Assembly: GCA_015063245.1 (NCBI GenBank)
Contig: SUSV01000002.1
Location: forward strand, 209,000-272,999
From: Thermoplasmata archaeon
GTDB lineage: Archaea; Thermoplasmatota; Thermoplasmata; Methanomassiliicoccales; Methanomethylophilaceae
DNA length: 64,000 nucleotides
Direction of reading: 5' to 3'
A program made the translations under genes and the position numbers. The notes under the pieces are model-generated. The model saw only the letters and a list, made by a program, of their open reading frames with translations, was not told the origin of the DNA and did no database searches. This document shows positions 23,002-30,668 of the stretch, one piece after another (positions within the stretch are counted from its first letter, which is position 1; each line of letters begins with the position of its first letter).

Positions 23002-23943
23002 TTAATCCTTAATACCGTCTTCGGTGACCATGAAGACAGCCTCGCCCTCAGGAAGGTTGGGTGAGTCGATGAGTCTTGCGATCCTCTTTCCTGCTTTTCC
23101 TTTCCTCAGGTAGATACGGAATGTCGCGGTGTGACCTACGATATGTCCCCCGATGGGCCTGGTGGGGTCTCCGAAGAACGCATCAGGCTTTGCAGCGACC
23201 TGGTTGGTGACTGCGATGACCGCGTTGTTCAGCGTAGCGAAGTTGAGCAGGTCGTGCATGTGGCGGTTGAGGATCTGCTGCCTCTCGGCGAGCGCTCCCC
23301 TTCCCACATACTCTGCTCTGAAGTGCGATGTGAGCGAGTCCACGATCAGCAGCTTGACCTTGAGGGTCTGAGCGAGCTCGAGGGCCTTGTCCACGAGCAG
23401 CACCTGGTGCTGTGAATTGAATGCCCTGGCGACGTGGATCCTCTTGAGGGTCTCCTCAGGATCCGCTCCGAGGTATGTCGCCATCTGGATGATCCTCTCG
23501 GGTCTGAACGTATTCTCTGTGTCGATGATGATGACGTCCGAGTCGAATCCGCCCTTTTCCTCCGGGAGCGTGGCGTTCACAGCGAGCTGGAAGCAGACCT
23601 GCGTCTTGCAGCTTCCGAACTCTCCGAACAGCTCCACGATGGACTGCGTTTCGAGTCCTCCGTTGAGGAGCTCGTCGAATGCTTTCGATCCGGTAGTCAG
23701 TTTTGTGATTGACTTGCGTCTTTCCAGGATGTCTTCTCCTGTTTCGAAACCGCCAATGTCCGCGCAAAGCTTGGCACCCTCGATGATGTCCATTGCTTTC
23801 TTCTCCCCGATCTCACAAGCTTCTGAGAGTTCGGATGGGGAAGCGACTGCGATGGCCATCAGTTCGTTGTATCCTGCTTCACGGAGTTTTTCTGCTATGG
23901 CTGGTCCTACTCCTGGTATGTCTTCAAGGGTTTTTGTGGCCAT
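23002..23943 (-). CDS. radA: DNA repair and recombination protein RadA, with Cys in Walker A
   Basis: The 313-aa archaeal recombinase has an N-terminal helix-hairpin-helix ([15 protein letters not shown]). The RecA core carries [31 protein letters not shown] and the L2 region [22 protein letters not shown]. Walker A reads GEFGSCKTQ, so the Gly before the catalytic Lys is Cys112 (codon tgc, read directly). The start is ATG 23943, with GAGG upstream and TATA tttaaatata (23985-23976); the longer frame is upstream of this promoter. It forms filaments on ssDNA for strand exchange. Confidence 0.94.
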   Translation of the reverse strand: MATKTLEDIPGVGPAIAEKLREAGYNELMAIAVASPSELSEACEIGEKKAMDIIEGAKLCADIGGFETGEDILERRKSITKLTTGSKAFDELLNGGLETQSIVELFGEFGSCKTQVCFQLAVNATLPEEKGGFDSDVIIIDTENTFRPERIIQMATYLGADPEETLKRIHVARAFNSQHQVLLVDKALELAQTLKVKLLIVDSLTSHFRAEYVGRGALAERQQILNRHMHDLLNFATLNNAVIAVTNQVAAKPDAFFGDPTRPIGGHIVGHTATFRIYLRKGKAGKRIARLIDSPNLPEGEAVFMVTEDGIKD

Positions 23944-23999
23944 TGTTGATTCCTCAGAATCTCTATCATTCAATCTATATTTAAAGTTGAGAAGGGGGT

Positions 24000-24136
24000 G
24001 AGTGAAAGTGTAAGTTGCTATTTCGATGAGCCAGACTAACATTCTTAGAGAGTGAAAGTGGACTGGATGCAGTTATGACCATTATTAATAATTTGGGGTA
24101 TTTAGATTGAGACCCAGTGAATGAGTGGTGAAAGTG
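24000..24136 (+). repeat. Three copies of gtgaaagtg upstream of the membrane protein gene
   Basis: gagtgaaagtg occurs at 24000-24010 and again at 24050-24060, exactly 50 bases apart. gtgaaagtg recurs at 24128-24136. All are direct and on the plus strand, in the 332-base gap between radA and the 4-TM protein gene. They may be binding sites for a regulator. Apart from these, the gap holds the two promoters and a 17-base repeat. Confidence 0.5.
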
Positions 24137-24275
24137 GAATTTTCTTACTATTATCTTGGCTGTGATTCGGATAAAAACGTTGCGTCGACCGATATTAATA
24201 TATAATGTTGATTTTACTTTTATTCTTAAGATTGCATCAGGGATGCAACTCTATCATCTAAAAAAGGTGAAATAT

Positions 24276-24770
24276 ATGGATAGTCAGCAATTTAACTACC
24301 TTGGTATCATCGGAATCGTTGGTGCCGCTCTGATGGTCATCGGAGTTTTCATGAACTGGATTACCATCGATGCTGTTCTCGGCGACGACATCAAGTACAG
24401 CGGAATGGACATCTGGTCCGACCGCGGTGACAAGTACGAACTTCCCAACCAGCTTAAGTACACATTCGTTCCCCTCTTCTCACTGATTGCGGGAATCATT
24501 GCACTTTTGCTCATGATCCTCCCCACATTCATGAACATGGACAAGTTCCAGAACATCAACAACATCCTCGGAATTGTTGCAACCGTTCTCTCACTCATCG
24601 TCGTTGTATGTGGACTCCTGTTCTACTTCCAGACCCCTGATGACTGGGACGACCCCCTCAGAAAGATTGACGGAATCAAGATCAACTTCGGATTCTGGCT
24701 TGTCATCGTCGGAGCAATCATCACCTTCATCGGTGGTGCAATGCCTATCCTGAAGAACAAGGCACTCTGA
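24276..24770 (+). CDS. Membrane protein with four TM segments, function unknown
   Basis: The 164-aa protein has hydrophobic segments at about residues 8-28, 65-85, 97-122 and 138-158. The first loop is charged and probably extracytoplasmic (DAVLGDDIKYSGMDIWSDRG). The start at ATG 24276 is supported by GGTGA at 24266-24270. An upstream in-frame Met at 24156 precedes the TATA (attaatatataatg, about 24193-24206) and is rejected. It has its own promoter, terminator and flanking repeats. No family recognised. Confidence 0.7.
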   Translation: MDSQQFNYLGIIGIVGAALMVIGVFMNWITIDAVLGDDIKYSGMDIWSDRGDKYELPNQLKYTFVPLFSLIAGIIALLLMILPTFMNMDKFQNINNILGIVATVLSLIVVVCGLLFYFQTPDDWDDPLRKIDGIKINFGFWLVIVGAIITFIGGAMPILKNKAL

Positions 24771-24786
24771 GAATCTAAACTATAAA

Positions 24787-24820
24787 GGCGGGCTTGCCCG
24801 CCACTTTACTTTTATTCTTA
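24787..24820 (+). terminator. Hairpin and T-rich terminator of the 4-TM protein gene
   Basis: ggcggg-cttg-cccgcc (24787-24802) is followed by the T-rich tract actttacttttattctt. It stands 17 bases after the stop codon. Confidence 0.7.
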
Positions 24821-24846
24821 AAAATTACCGGAAACTGTCAAAGGAT

Positions 24847-25215
24847 TCATTCCTTGGGACAGGTTATCAGCATCAGATCCTCGATCATGTGATGGAGGTA
24901 CTCCACCTCAGGTGAATCCACCGCCTTGTAGTACACTTCCTTCCCCATGCGCCTGCTCTGGATCAGACCGCTCTCCTTCAGGGAGCGAAGGTGATGGGAG
25001 ACGGCGGGACTGGACATGCCCATGATCGATGAGATGTTCATGACGCAGCCTTCGTAATGGCAGAGCAGCCAGAATATGCGTATTCTCGTGCTATCTACCA
25101 GCTGCGCAAGGAGCTCGGAGACCTCGTCGAAACCAGTCGTACTCTCCAGGAGGTCCGCCAGCCTGCCGGCATCCTCGATGTCGCCATGGTCGTGCGGTAG
25201 GTTCCTTCCGGTCAT
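24847..25215 (-). CDS. ArsR/SmtB-family metal-responsive repressor
   Basis: The 122-aa protein has the winged helix NISSIMGMSSPAVSHHLRSLKESGLI and the wing SRRMGKEVYYKA. Possible metal ligands are the N-terminal HDHGD, two Cys in the helix before the HTH (LLCHYEGCVMN) and the C-terminal DSPEVEYLHHMIED, which resembles the alpha-5 zinc site. It is divergent from the HMA protein and P-type ATPase genes, with two palindromes between them, so it very likely represses that efflux operon. The start is ATG 25215; the frame upstream to 25254 lacks a better signal. Confidence 0.88.
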   Translation of the reverse strand: MTGRNLPHDHGDIEDAGRLADLLESTTGFDEVSELLAQLVDSTRIRIFWLLCHYEGCVMNISSIMGMSSPAVSHHLRSLKESGLIQSRRMGKEVYYKAVDSPEVEYLHHMIEDLMLITCPKE

Positions 25216-25273
25216 TCTACATCTCCTTGTTTTAGAACAATATGATAATCCCATTCTCTATAATTAAATAGTT

Positions 25274-25315
25274 GTTTAATCATATTCAATTAAACAAATG
25301 CTTAATCGTTTAAGC
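25274..25315. promoter_or_regulatory. Two palindromic operators of the metal-efflux locus
   Basis: gtttaat-N8-attaaac (25274-25280, 25289-25295) and gcttaa-tcgt-ttaagc (25300-25305, 25310-25315) are both perfect inverted repeats. They lie in the divergent promoter region and end 12 bases before ATG 25328. ArsR-family repressors bind such A/T-rich inverted repeats, so this is the probable target of the neighbouring repressor. Confidence 0.65.
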
Positions 25316-25327
25316 AAGGTGATTCGG

Positions 25328-25546
25328 ATGAAGAAGAAGTTCAATATCGAGGTCGACTGTGCTAACTGTGCCGCGAAGATGGAGGAGGCTACAAAGAAGA
25401 CCCCTGGGGTCAAGGATGCAGTTGTCAACTTCGTGATGCAGAAGATGACGGTCGAGTTCGAGGAAGGGGCCGATCTCAACGACGTCATGAAGCAGGTCCT
25501 TAAGAACTGCAAGAAGGTCGAGAGCGACATAGAGATCGAGATCTGA
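25328..25546 (+). CDS. Heavy-metal-associated (HMA) domain protein
   Basis: The 72-aa protein is a single ferredoxin-like HMA domain with the metal site DCANCAAKMEEA (CxxC). This domain usually sits at the N-terminus of heavy-metal P-type ATPases or works as a soluble metal chaperone. The ATPase encoded 24 bases downstream lacks its own HMA domain, so this protein probably delivers metal to it. The start at ATG 25328 has GGTGA upstream; the TTG/ATG frame back to 25298 lies within the operator. Confidence 0.9.
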   Translation: MKKKFNIEVDCANCAAKMEEATKKTPGVKDAVVNFVMQKMTVEFEEGADLNDVMKQVLKNCKKVESDIEIEI

Positions 25547-25570
25547 TAACCCTTAAACAAGGTCGGTACC

Positions 25571-27472
25571 GTGGTCAAGCTCAGGAAGAAGCAGAAGAAG
25601 GTCCTGTACAGGATCATCATCGCAGCCATCCTAACGCTGACATTCGTTCTGGCGCCGATCGATTACGGGGAACAGGAGAAGGAGATCAAATTCTGCCTGT
25701 TCCTCATCCCTTATCTTATCATAGGATACGACATCCTGATAAAGGCGGCCAAGGGCATAGGCCATGGTCAGGCATTCGATGAGAACTTCCTGATGGCAGT
25801 GGCTACCATCGGTGCGATGGTTCTCGGCGTGACCTATACAGGGGATTACGAGGAAGCCGTCGCGGTGATGATATTCTATCAGATAGGCGAGCTGTTCCAA
25901 GCGGTGGCCGTCGATATGAGCAGGACCAGCATCTCCAAGCTGATGGAGATCCGTCCGGATTCGGCATTCATAGAGAACGACGGGGAATTGGAGGAGGTGG
26001 ATCCCGACGATGTCGAGATCGGCACCATTATCGTGGTCAGGCCTGGTGAGAGGATCCCGATAGACGGTGTCGTCACCGAAGGTTCCTCTTCACTCAACAC
26101 CTCCGCATTGACCGGAGAGAGCATCCCGCGTGATGTAACCGAGGGGGACGAGGTCCTCAGCGGCTGCATCAACCTCTCAGGGGTACTAAAGATCAGGACC
26201 ACCAAGGAGTTCGGGGAATCCACCGTATCCAAGATCCTCGACATGGTCGAGAACGCGAGCAGCAGGAAGTCGAAATCGGAGGCGTTCATCACCAAGTTCG
26301 CGAAGGTCTACACTCCATTCGTCGTCATCAGCGCATTGATCCTCGCAATAGTACCGGCATCGGTGCTGTTAGGTCTCGGAATGGATCCCGAGTATCAGAT
26401 GTGGATATACCGTGCACTGACGTTCCTGGTCATCAGCTGCCCTTGCGCATTGGTCATCTCCATTCCGCTGGGATTCTTCGCGGGTCTCGGCGGAGCGAGC
26501 AGGCAGGGCGTACTGATCAAGGGATCCAACTACCTGGAGATGCTGTCATCCATCGAGACCGTGGTATTCGACAAGACCGGCACCCTCACACAGGGTGTGT
26601 TCGAGGTCACCGATGTGATCTCCAACGATATCCCCCGTGAAAGGCTGCTTGAGCTGGCAGCAGTCGCAGAATCATCCTCACCCCATCCGATAGCATCGAG
26701 TTTGGTCCGTGCGCACGGACAGGATATAGACCGCACGAGGGTCACCGGATCCGAGGATTTGCCCGGAAAAGGAGTCATTGCGACTGTGGACGGGTTAGCC
26801 GTAGCAGTCGGGAACTGGAGGCTGATGGAGCATCTCGGACTCGAGATTGGGGACATCCAATCCATCGGAACGACCGTCCACGTGGCGATAGACGGGAGGT
26901 ATGCCGGCTCCATAACCATCTCAGATATCATCAAGCCCGAATCCGCAGAGGCGATGAAGGACTTGAAGAAGGCCGGAATCAAGAAGACCGTGATGCTCAC
27001 GGGCGACGCGGACATCGTCGCAAAGGAGGTCGCGGGAAGGATAGGTCTCGACGAGTTCCACAGCCAGCTCCTCCCCGGAGACAAACTGGAGTATCTGGAG
27101 AGGATCATCGGGGAATCCGGCGACGGCACCGTGGCATTCGTAGGAGACGGGATCAACGATGCCCCCTCACTGGTACGGTCGGACATCGGGATCACGATGG
27201 GGTCCATCGGTTCCGATGCAGCCATTGAGGCCTCTGATGTAGTAATTATGGATGACGACCCCAGGAAGGTCGCCATCGCCATGGGCGTATCCAGGAAGAC
27301 CATGAGGATCATCCGTCAGAACATCTACTTCACCCTGATAGTCAAGTTCCTCTTCCTAGGTCTTTCCGCCGTAGGCCTCGTCAACATGTGGCTCGCCATC
27401 ATCGCGGATGTGGGCGTCATGATCGTCGCGGTCCTGAACTCATCCCGTGCTCTCAGCTACAGGCACAGATGA
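25571..27472 (+). CDS. Heavy-metal-translocating P-type ATPase (Zn/Cd/Co type)
   Basis: The 633-aa P1B ATPase has the actuator loop TGES, the transmembrane metal site SCPCALV (near residue 290), the phosphorylation site DKTGTLT, the SSPHPIAS motif and the hinge GDGINDAPSL. A C-terminal DVGVMIVAVLNSSRAL with a membrane Asp is characteristic of Zn2+/Cd2+/Pb2+ exporters. The N-terminal metal-binding domain is missing and appears as the separate upstream HMA protein. The GTG start at 25571 gives a short basic N-terminus and has AAGGT about 10 bases upstream. It is probably controlled by the divergent ArsR repressor. Confidence 0.94.
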   Translation: MVKLRKKQKKVLYRIIIAAILTLTFVLAPIDYGEQEKEIKFCLFLIPYLIIGYDILIKAAKGIGHGQAFDENFLMAVATIGAMVLGVTYTGDYEEAVAVMIFYQIGELFQAVAVDMSRTSISKLMEIRPDSAFIENDGELEEVDPDDVEIGTIIVVRPGERIPIDGVVTEGSSSLNTSALTGESIPRDVTEGDEVLSGCINLSGVLKIRTTKEFGESTVSKILDMVENASSRKSKSEAFITKFAKVYTPFVVISALILAIVPASVLLGLGMDPEYQMWIYRALTFLVISCPCALVISIPLGFFAGLGGASRQGVLIKGSNYLEMLSSIETVVFDKTGTLTQGVFEVTDVISNDIPRERLLELAAVAESSSPHPIASSLVRAHGQDIDRTRVTGSEDLPGKGVIATVDGLAVAVGNWRLMEHLGLEIGDIQSIGTTVHVAIDGRYAGSITISDIIKPESAEAMKDLKKAGIKKTVMLTGDADIVAKEVAGRIGLDEFHSQLLPGDKLEYLERIIGESGDGTVAFVGDGINDAPSLVRSDIGITMGSIGSDAAIEASDVVIMDDDPRKVAIAMGVSRKTMRIIRQNIYFTLIVKFLFLGLSAVGLVNMWLAIIADVGVMIVAVLNSSRALSYRHR

Positions 27473-27514
27473 CCGGTGTTACCGGCGTGTTAACAACAGT
27501 ACTATATCCTCGGA

Positions 27515-27530
27515 CGAAGTTCGAACTTCG
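27515..27530. promoter_or_regulatory. Perfect 16-bp palindrome in the MATE pump promoter
   Basis: cgaagttcgaacttcg is fully self-complementary. It lies just downstream of a TATA-like actatatcc (27501-27509), where the transcript should start, and 35 bases before the MATE start codon. A repressor bound here would block the promoter. The regulator is not in the window as far as I can tell. Confidence 0.6.
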
Positions 27531-27564
27531 GACTGACATCTGAATCAGTGCAGGACGATACGCT

Positions 27565-28956
27565 ATGTCTTCGAAGGATGACCTGAACAGGATGCTCGGT
27601 GAGCCCAAGGCGGCCATCAGGGCGATGATCCTCCCGTTCCTTCTAGCGATGGCCGTCGTCGAGATGAACCAGTTCATCGATACATTCTGGGTCTCGGGGC
27701 TGGGTGCCAGGTCGGCCTCGGCGGTTTCCACAATCATCCCCGTCTACGGTCTGATGATGTGCGCCGGCCTGGGGATCGCGGCAGGGATCACGACCACAGG
27801 TGCATTCAGGCTTGGGCGCGGAGAGTATGATCAGGCAGGAAGGCTGGCAGCCAATGCCCTGATCCTCGGGATCGTGTTCGCGGTAGCGGCATCTGTATTG
27901 GTAGCGATATTCCTCAACCCCATCATCGATATCATGGGTGCGCAGGATGTTCGCGACGAGGCTGTGGAGTACATGATGCCCTACATCCTCATGTCCCCTG
28001 CCATCCTTCTGCTGTCGATCGTAGGCGGTATGCTCAGGGCGGAAGGCGCAGCTAAGAAGTCCACAATTATCCAGATAGCGGCCGCGGTGTTCAACATGGT
28101 CCTCGACCCCATCCTGATCTACGGGCTGGACCTCGGCGTGTTCGGAGCAGGTCTCGCCACTGCGGTTTCATCATTGCTGGCTCTTATCATCGGATTGTAT
28201 TGGTACATCAGGAAGAGGACGGTCATAGGGATCGACAGGAGCAACTTCCATGCGGACAGGGAGGCAATGTCGGAGGTGCTCGGGGTAGGGGGTCCGAAGA
28301 CGGTTCAGATGTTCATCTCGAACTTCACCGATTTCCTGCAGAGGATATTTCTCATCATAGCCGGAGGGACCAACGCCGTCATGCTCTACAACTACTCGTG
28401 GAGGTACATCGGTGTCGTCACCCTTCCCGGAAGGGCTGTCGACACGGCGATGCTGCCTGTATGCTCTTCGGCATTCGGAAGGGAGGATCTGGAGAAGATG
28501 AAGACAGGATTCCTCTATTCTGCGAAGCTCGTGGCGATATTCGGAACGATATTCGCGGTCATCCTCTTCGTTTTCGCTGAGCCGCTGATGTCGATCATGA
28601 CGTACGAGGAATCGATGAATGAGATACTGTCCGACTTCGTCTGGACGCTGAGGGTATCATGCTTCCTGATACCGTTCGCCGCGCTGATGGGCGTGGGGGC
28701 CTCGATGCTCCAGGCGATGAAGAAAGCGAAGATCCCCATGTACTTCTATATCGTCTGGGGATTCATCAAGATCGGACTGTATGCGATAGCCGCTTACGGC
28801 TATTTCGGGGTCGACCCATTCGAGGGTATAATCTACTGCATGGTGGCAGTCCACATCGGCGGAGCATTCGCGATGAATGCATTCGCTCTCAAGGAATACA
28901 GGACAATCAAGAGATACGTCCAGAACAAGGACGGGACGTCGCAGAGGATTAATTGA
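27565..28956 (+). CDS. MATE-family multidrug efflux transporter
   Basis: The 463-aa integral membrane protein has about 12 hydrophobic segments. MATE-like features include ILPFLLAMAVVEMNQFIDTFWVSGLG near the N-terminus, GLGIAAGITTTGAFRLGRGEYDQAG after TM2 and the second-half repeat RAVDTAMLPVCSSAFGREDLEKM. Such proteins export organic cations using Na+ or H+ gradients. Its start follows a strong palindrome, suggesting substrate-inducible control. The 3' end overlaps the convergent methyltransferase gene by 8 bases. Confidence 0.92.
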   Translation: MSSKDDLNRMLGEPKAAIRAMILPFLLAMAVVEMNQFIDTFWVSGLGARSASAVSTIIPVYGLMMCAGLGIAAGITTTGAFRLGRGEYDQAGRLAANALILGIVFAVAASVLVAIFLNPIIDIMGAQDVRDEAVEYMMPYILMSPAILLLSIVGGMLRAEGAAKKSTIIQIAAAVFNMVLDPILIYGLDLGVFGAGLATAVSSLLALIIGLYWYIRKRTVIGIDRSNFHADREAMSEVLGVGGPKTVQMFISNFTDFLQRIFLIIAGGTNAVMLYNYSWRYIGVVTLPGRAVDTAMLPVCSSAFGREDLEKMKTGFLYSAKLVAIFGTIFAVILFVFAEPLMSIMTYEESMNEILSDFVWTLRVSCFLIPFAALMGVGASMLQAMKKAKIPMYFYIVWGFIKIGLYAIAAYGYFGVDPFEGIIYCMVAVHIGGAFAMNAFALKEYRTIKRYVQNKDGTSQRIN

Positions 28957-29581
28957 CGATCTCGCCACACCTGATACCGATGTAAGCGCAGTACGGGTCG
29001 GTCCTGCTTGCGAGGACAGCAGTCCTGAATCCGGCGAAGGTCATCATCTCCTTCAGCTTGAGGTCCGAGATGATGTTGGCCATCCCCTCGTATTCCTTCC
29101 TCTGCTCATCCGTGGGTTCGCCATCGAAATGGAGGCCTGCCGTGAGGAGTATCGTCCCTCCCATCTTGGTGACCCTTCCCAGTTCCCTCAGGCCCGCCTT
29201 GAGGTCGTTCCAGAAGAAATGACTGGCGTTGGACACGACCATATCGAATGTTCCGTCCTCGAACGGGAGGTCCATCACGTCGGCGACTTGGACATCCAGG
29301 CGTCCTGAGTCGATGAACTCCTTGTTGTACTCTTTCGCATAATCCACACAAAGCTCGGATATGTCGATGGCAGAGGCTGATGCCTTCGGATACTTCTCGA
29401 GGATGATCCTGGTGAATATCCCTCCTCCGCATCCGACATCGAGGATCCTCTTGGGGGAGATGTAGGGGAGATTGTCCACGCCCCACATGATCTGCGGCGT
29501 GTGCCCTGCGTTCATGTCCTTTATGACTTTCATCCCTTCATCACCGTGGGGATTGCCGTATTGTGAGAGGTCCTCGTCCAT
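28949..29581 (-). CDS. Class I SAM-dependent methyltransferase, substrate unknown
   Basis: The 210-aa protein has motif I ILDVGCGGGIFTRIIL, the acidic post-I residue in ASAIDISELCVDYA, and DVMDLPFEDGTFDMVVSNAS as motif II. This is the UbiE/MenG-like type (Methyltransf_11). The start at ATG 29581 is preferred over the TTG at 29617, because a TATA-like element at about 29632-29645 places the transcript start downstream of that TTG. The C-terminus is Cys-containing (DPYCAYIGIRCG). Substrate cannot be told. Confidence 0.85.
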   Translation of the reverse strand: MDEDLSQYGNPHGDEGMKVIKDMNAGHTPQIMWGVDNLPYISPKRILDVGCGGGIFTRIILEKYPKASASAIDISELCVDYAKEYNKEFIDSGRLDVQVADVMDLPFEDGTFDMVVSNASHFFWNDLKAGLRELGRVTKMGGTILLTAGLHFDGEPTDEQRKEYEGMANIISDLKLKEMMTFAGFRTAVLASRTDPYCAYIGIRCGEIVN

Positions 29582-29709
29582 CGTATCTGAACACGGAATG
29601 CCATCGGATGATATCAACTATTCCCACGGTGTATGCTTTTTAGAGTACGGCTGCTGATGACGACCCCCCAACTTTTTAATATGGGTCGGTTCTATCCCGA
29701 TTCACACAT

Positions 29710-29781
29710 GCCGTTGTGGCTAAGGGGTATAGCGATGCCTTGGTAAGGCATAGGTCGAGGGTCCGATTCCCTCCAACGGCT
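29710..29781 (+). tRNA. tRNA-Thr (anticodon GGT), no encoded CCA
   Basis: The acceptor GCCGTTG (29710-29716) pairs with CAACGGC (29774-29780). The anticodon stem is ATGCC/GGCAT with loop TTGGTAA, the T-stem is GAGGG/CCCTC, and the discriminator is T. Unlike the Val and Leu genes here, CCA is not in the DNA. A TATA-like tttttaatatg lies at 29673-29683, and a T-run follows the 3' end. Confidence 0.93.
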
Positions 29782-29815
29782 CTTCTTTTTATCCTATCAT
29801 CTTGTAATCGACACC

Positions 29816-30643
29816 ATGGAATCGCCGTTCAAGGAGTATTTCATCGCCACGACCATAGTCGTCATAGCCGTGACCGTAGCCGAGATAGCCTTCATGGACG
29901 GGTGGTTGCAGCTTATACTTGTCGCAGTGAACATGACGTGCTGCTATCCAGTCGCCGTCACCGGCCTCTATTATTACTTCGAGGGACGCGGAGAGCGTTT
30001 CATCAACGGTGTGGACTGGAGCAGCATGTCCAGGGAGGAGATACGCGGATTCCTGTCAGGATTCGGTCTTCTGTTCATGCTGGGCAGCATCGTCCTGATG
30101 TATTCCATCGCCATCCTGGTCCCGCACATGGTCATCGGATTGTCCCTGATGGTCATAGCGATCCTGATGATGCTGATCCCCCTGGCGCTCAAGAAGAGGT
30201 TGATGAGGAGGAGATTCATCGAGAGGTCCAACGGACAGAAGTTCATCGTGTTCATGATGATCACCGTCATAGCGGTCGTCCCGACAGTGTACCTGATCAA
30301 CAGCGAATATGCAGGGAACGATGTCTCGGTCGAGTTCGGAGAGACAGGGTTTAGCGTGAAGGCGCCTATGTTCGACCACTCGTTCAAGTACGACGAGGTC
30401 GAGGATCTGGTGTACGATGAGGATTTTAAGAAGGGGCACCGTGTTGCCGGATACAGTACGCCGACTATACAGAGCGGTACCTACAAGAACGGGGCGCTCG
30501 GGGAGTACGAGCTCGCATCCTACACGGATGTCAAGCCCTGCATCGTGTTCAAGTACAACGGGGATTATTATGCCTTCAACCAGTCATCCGTAAAGGAGAC
30601 CGAGAATGTTTACGAGACCCTGAAAGGGAAGATGGGTTTGTGA
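29816..30643 (+). CDS. Membrane protein with a C-terminal PH-like domain
   Basis: The 275-aa protein has about five hydrophobic segments (residues 8-25, 30-52, 80-102, 105-125, 143-160). A soluble C-terminal domain follows (about 170-275) with alternating beta pattern: VSVEFGETGFSVKAPMF, SFKYDEVEDLVY, KPCIVFKYNGDYYAFN, ETENVYETLKGKM. That part resembles bacterial PH-like domains found behind DUF3784-type membrane regions. No function is assigned. It follows tRNA-Thr at 34 bases. Confidence 0.65.
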   Translation: MESPFKEYFIATTIVVIAVTVAEIAFMDGWLQLILVAVNMTCCYPVAVTGLYYYFEGRGERFINGVDWSSMSREEIRGFLSGFGLLFMLGSIVLMYSIAILVPHMVIGLSLMVIAILMMLIPLALKKRLMRRRFIERSNGQKFIVFMMITVIAVVPTVYLINSEYAGNDVSVEFGETGFSVKAPMFDHSFKYDEVEDLVYDEDFKKGHRVAGYSTPTIQSGTYKNGALGEYELASYTDVKPCIVFKYNGDYYAFNQSSVKETENVYETLKGKMGL

Positions 30644-30668
30644 TGAGAGAGGGCTTGCGCCCTCTGTT

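Larger units (their letters stand above)
24213..24821 (+). repeat. 17-bp direct repeat bracketing the 4-TM protein gene
   Basis: tttacttttattcttaa is present at 24213-24229 and at 24805-24821, 592 bases apart and identical. The first copy lies in the region where the transcript should start; the second forms the T-rich tail of the terminator. The pair could be shared transcription signals or the flanks of a duplicated or inserted segment. No transposase is present. Confidence 0.55.

Noticed and set aside
24000..24136. CRISPR array
   Set aside because: Only three short 9-11 base repeats with unequal spacers (50 and 76 bases) and no cas genes.
24213..24821. Insertion sequence around the 4-TM protein gene
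   Set aside because: The flanking repeats are direct, not inverted, and no transposase is encoded.
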